This document shows positions 61,599 through 64,000 of a DNA stretch of 64,000 nucleotides, piece by piece. Each line of letters starts with the position of its first letter. Positions within the stretch are counted from its first letter, which is position 1. This DNA is from Microglena sp. YARC. Lineage: Eukaryota; Chlorophyta; Chlorophyceae; Chlamydomonadales; Chlamydomonadaceae. The position numbers and the translations under genes were made by a program. The DNA is taken from the NCBI GenBank assembly GCA_022414725.1, contig CM039462.1, positions 176,476,679-176,540,678 on the forward strand. Reading direction: 5' to 3'. The notes under the pieces are model-generated. The model was not told the DNA's origin. It did not search any database and saw only the letters and a list, made by a program, of their open reading frames with translations.

Positions 61599-63772
61599 CG
61601 GCCCCAAACTTTGGAGGACCAGCACTTTTTTCTACTGGGCCAAATTAAGAGATAAAACAGGATTCTTCATCCTCTTAATGATATCTACAAAGTTGGGTGA
61701 TGGTGTCATTTTGGTTAGAAGTTGCCCCCCCCCTTGTAGTGTCCTGATATTATCACAATAATATTAGTTTTTCAAATGAATTCAAAATTCTGGTGAGACG
61801 GCTTGTCATTCTAATATTAACTAATGTTCACTCATATTATTCATTCACTTGTATTAACTAACTTAGCTTTTCCCTACACATACCCCTAATGTACGACCTG
61901 AATATTACGTCAAGGGGGGGAGCGACCAAGAAGGCAGAGTTTGGAACATTGACTGTGAGAAGCAAGGCACGGATTTTGGGACCTCCCTTGTCCAAGTAAA
62001 TTGGTTTACGAAGTATAGTATTTAAACTCCAAAAATAAACTATATATAATATATGAAAAGCTACACAAGCTGACTTTTGAGTTGTTTGGATGCATCGTTC
62101 AAAACAAAACTGTAGTACTATACTGAACTAAACCGAACTAAACTTAACTAAGCTAAATCATACTATGCCCTCAACCTTTAACCTTGAACTAAACATACTC
62201 CATAAACTATAGCAGCAGCACCTACAAATTGCACACACGCATTGGCCCAACCTGCTTTTTCTAATCAGCCTAAAAGCAACAAAACTGCATCTTGCATATG
62301 TCTGCATAATTAATATTGCATGTATCTGCATATGTAATATTGCATATATATGCATATATCTGCATAGTTAAATCCAATATATGCATCTAGGAACTTTAGC
62401 ATTGTCCCCTACAGCAAGAACACACGCATGGGCCCAAATTGCATTTTTGAAAACCAAACCAAACTACGGTGCTATACTAAACTTAAATAAACCTTGCTGA
62501 CCTCGCCAAACTAAACCATAGTATGCTCAACTAAACTAAGCTCTACCCTTGACAATTAATCGTACACCCTTGACATTTCATCCTGTCAGCTTCAGCTGTT
62601 CGTTGGTTCTACCTGTCCTGTTGACTACGTTACTTATCGCACCTGTCCTTTCCCGCACCCTAAGGGTTACAGGTTTGCCGCCAGGACGCCTCTCTCAAGA
62701 GGCGTCCCTTGGCCTTTTCAACTGTCCAGTTGTTTAGTACTTCGTTCCTCGTTTCCTCACGTCCCCTGAAGTCTGTCACATCCCAACTGCTGTCCTCAGG
62801 AATTTCAGCATCACCACCCTCGGCATGCACACACGCATTGGACCAAGGTGTATTCTATTGGGGGAGTTGGGACTGGCGGAGGTTGATGATCTCATGTACA
62901 GGTCAACATGGCTCAACAAATCCAGCAGTGACTTTGCTAAATGGACCACACTTGTACAAGTATGTCACTGGGGGGGGTATGGAGAGTGGGGTGAGGGTGG
63001 TGGTGGTGGTGGTGGTGGTGGTGGTGGTGGTGGGGGGGGGGGGGGGTCTGGATGGATGAGGGGTAGCATCCACCTAGTTCAGAGAGTTGGGACTGGCGGA
63101 GGGTGCAGACCTCATGAACAACGCCAATGCGTGGGCTAAATAGCCCACGCTTGTACAGGTATACTTTATCCAGGGTGTGAAGGAGAGTTAGTTGTGTGTG
63201 TGTGTGTTTGTGTGTGTATACAATGTGCAACCACCTTTTGCAGGCCTACCATGCCATGGGGCGGGAGTGCTGCCGCACTACAAACAATTTGTAGGATGCT
63301 CTCCAAGTGTGCCAAGAGAGCTGGAAGGAGAGAGATTTAAAACAAACATAACAAAAACGAGTGCACACACTTCCATACACACACATGCACAACACACACA
63401 CGCACATGCAAACACACACACACACGCACACTCGTGTTACACACAAACACCTAGCACACACTTACACACAATCTCTTCTCCAGGCCCGTGTGCCGAGCAA
63501 ATGCTAACACACACACGCACACACACACACCCAAACACCAATCAAACATTCACACTCTACCACTCATCCAGGCCTACCATACCATGGGGCGCCAGCGCTT
63601 TCCCGCTACAAACAATTTTGAGGATGCTATCATCGTGTGCCAAGAGAGGTGGGCCTATGAGTGGAAAGCGAAGTTTGATGAGGGGTTGTTGATGATGCAG
63701 GCAGAATGGAAAGAGTCAGGCATTGCTGGACTGCCTACCATTGCAAATCAGATGTGCAAGGAGGAAGAATGA
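58229..63772 (+). CDS. mTERF-like protein, C-terminal four exons
   Basis: Exons 58229-58396 (phase 0-0), 59157-59428 (0-2), 62800-62959 (2-0) and 63572-63772 (0, stop TGA). All borders are GT-AG and all phases agree. The spliced frame has repeated helical units with the mTERF pattern: VMHLLQKYPPVLLMRP, LIRRMILNSPTLLMYTPGLL, FLSKRPKIFGSRP and, near the end, HTRIGPRCILLGELGL, which matches the mTERF R-I-x-PR motif. mTERF proteins bind nucleic acid in plastids or mitochondria and control transcription or RNA processing. The amino end, including any targeting peptide, lies upstream of 58229 and was not identified. The introns carry decayed copies of its own exons. Confidence 0.7.
58403..58580. 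repeat. CA microsatellites flanking a repeated donor
   Basis: (ca)n at 58403-58484 and 58554-58580. Between them, ctcactgcaggtatgcc repeats the exon-end/donor sequence cttcaggtatgcc of 58391-58403, so the exon border has been copied. Confidence 0.8.
59157..59428 (+). CDS. mTERF exon b
   Basis: Acceptor cctcacgtcag, donor gtgggt. Encodes two helical repeats including FNIVEWLTAKGFPDPLIRRM and KLLMLKVLVGCSPSLMLT. This is the longest and clearest mTERF exon. Confidence 0.75.
59530..60050 (+). pseudogene. Three decayed copies of the end of mTERF exon b
   Basis: atccatgctaagctgttgat, gttggttggctgcagcccct and tgatgctcactaggtaggtg at 59707-59776 repeat the last 65 bases and donor of exon b. A shorter copy is at 59551-59562 (catccatgctaag), and a diverged one at 60005-60045 (gttggttggttgcagccagt). 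Confidence 0.7.
60060..62799. other. Large intron with many poly-C and poly-G runs
   Basis: Runs of 19-32 C or G at 60123, 60434, 60684, 60727, 61436 and 61565, a GA array (60389-60425) and a tandem-like pair at 60840-61080 (ccgaatccacgcttg and ccgaatccgcgcttg). From 61800 to 62560 the sequence is AT-rich with aactaaac-type repeats. No gene is recognised. Confidence 0.6.
62800..62959 (+). CDS. mTERF exon c
   Basis: Acceptor gctgtcctcag, phase 2. Joined to exon b it reads RNFSITTLGMHTRIGPR, then ILLGELGLAEVDDLMYRSTW and ends FAKWTTLVQ. The RIGPR motif is the conserved mTERF R-I-x-PR. Confidence 0.75.
63000..63050. repeat. GGT microsatellite and G run
   Basis: (ggt)n at 62998-63034 followed by a G run of about 13, in the intron after exon c. 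Confidence 0.95.
63083..63158 (+). pseudogene. Decayed duplicate of mTERF exon c
   Basis: Acceptor cacctagttcag, then gttgggactggcggagg and cgcttgtacag with donor gtatac, all matching exon c. Frame reads ELGLAEGADLMNNANAWAK then TAG (63141-63143) where exon c has Trp. Confidence 0.7.
63244..63330 (+). pseudogene. Decayed duplicate of the mTERF terminal exon
   Basis: Acceptor accttttgcag, then AYHAMGRECCRTTNNL and TAG (63292-63294) where the intact exon has FE. Followed by VCQESWK. The intact exon at 63572 begins AYHTMGRQRFPATNNFED. Confidence 0.75.
63345..63540. repeat. CA-rich microsatellite intron
   Basis: Interrupted acacacacgcaca sequence between the two copies of the last exon. Confidence 0.85.
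63572..63772 (+). CDS. mTERF terminal exon d
   Basis: Acceptor cactcatccag, 66 codons and TGA. Begins AYHTMGRQRFPATNNFED and ends ANQMCKEEE. The Trp-rich middle (ERWAYEWKAKF) is not part of the standard mTERF repeat and may be a lineage-specific tail. Confidence 0.7.
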   Translation, partial: AYHTMGRQRFPATNNFEDAIIVCQERWAYEWKAKFDEGLLMMQAEWKESGIAGLPTIANQMCKEEE

Positions 63773-64000
63773 TTCACGGTTATCTTGCGCATGCGATGCA
63801 CAGCGATGCACAGGCGTTGCTGGACTGCCTACCATTGATAAGCAGATGCACAAGAAGGAATAATGATTCACGGTTATCTTGCGCATGTGATGCACAGCGA
63901 TGCACAGGCGTTGCTGGACTGCATACCATTGATAAGCAGATGCACAAGGAGGAATAATGATTCACGGTTATCTTGCGCATGCGATGCACAGCGATGCACA
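63718..64000. repeat. 94-bp array built from the mTERF terminal exon end
   Basis: Copies start at 63718, 63812 and 63906 (exact 94-bp spacing) and continue to the window edge. The unit contains cattgctggactgcctacca, the last codons, the stop region (ggaagaatgattcacgg) and atgcgatgcacagcgatgca. The first copy is the coding one. Confidence 0.9.

Overview
This window is eukaryotic nuclear DNA from a repeat-rich genome. The coding parts are split into many short exons with GT-AG borders and compatible phases. Spliced frames show a double AP2/ERF domain, a bromodomain and an mTERF-type protein. The introns carry tRNA-derived SINEs, hAT-type MITEs, LINE fragments and dense minisatellites. Paired AP2 domains separated by a linker, an mTERF protein, CAG/Gln- and Ala-rich coding repeats and long C/G tracts suggest a unicellular alga, perhaps of the green lineage. 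That placement is inference; no rRNA or organelle marker is present.

Layout. 1-13.3 kb: satellite arrays (about 125-bp and 85-100-bp units, then a roughly 175-bp satellite interrupted by an 18-bp AT-rich array), with an exact 1000-N gap. This part looks like poorly corrected long-read gap fill. 13.3-16.1 kb: repeated short exon-like blocks, a probable terminal exon, and tandem copies of that exon's end. 16.1-19.9 kb: LINE fragments, hAT-type MITEs and a SINE. 19.9-34.1 kb, minus strand: one long gene model of about 15 exons encoding two AP2 domains, a polyQ/low-complexity middle, a bromodomain and a coiled-coil tail. 34.1-36.8 kb: low-complexity intergenic DNA with two near-palindromes. 36.86-37.94 kb: an intact intronless PhyH-type dioxygenase gene, followed directly by a reverse SINE. 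38-44.7 kb: tandem arrays, mostly a higher-order satellite family built on a core of about 25-29 bp. 45.5-49.2 kb: a Lys/Ala repeat protein with one in-frame TAG. 49.2-57.9 kb: minisatellites, dispersed repeats, a frameshifted LINE end and a perfect palindrome. 58.2-63.8 kb, plus strand: the C-terminal four exons of an mTERF-like gene, with decayed duplicates of its own exons in its introns. The final exon runs into a 94-bp array continuing past the window edge.

The most interesting object is the AP2-AP2-bromodomain gene, which would join sequence-specific DNA binding and acetyl-lysine reading in one protein. Eight consecutive exon phases agree from AP2 domain 1 through the polyQ region. The link into the bromodomain is less certain, because the exon for helix alpha-Z was not found. 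A second theme is that exon ends in this locus are repeatedly duplicated: three different genes end in tandem arrays whose units carry the stop codon, and several internal exons have decayed neighbours.
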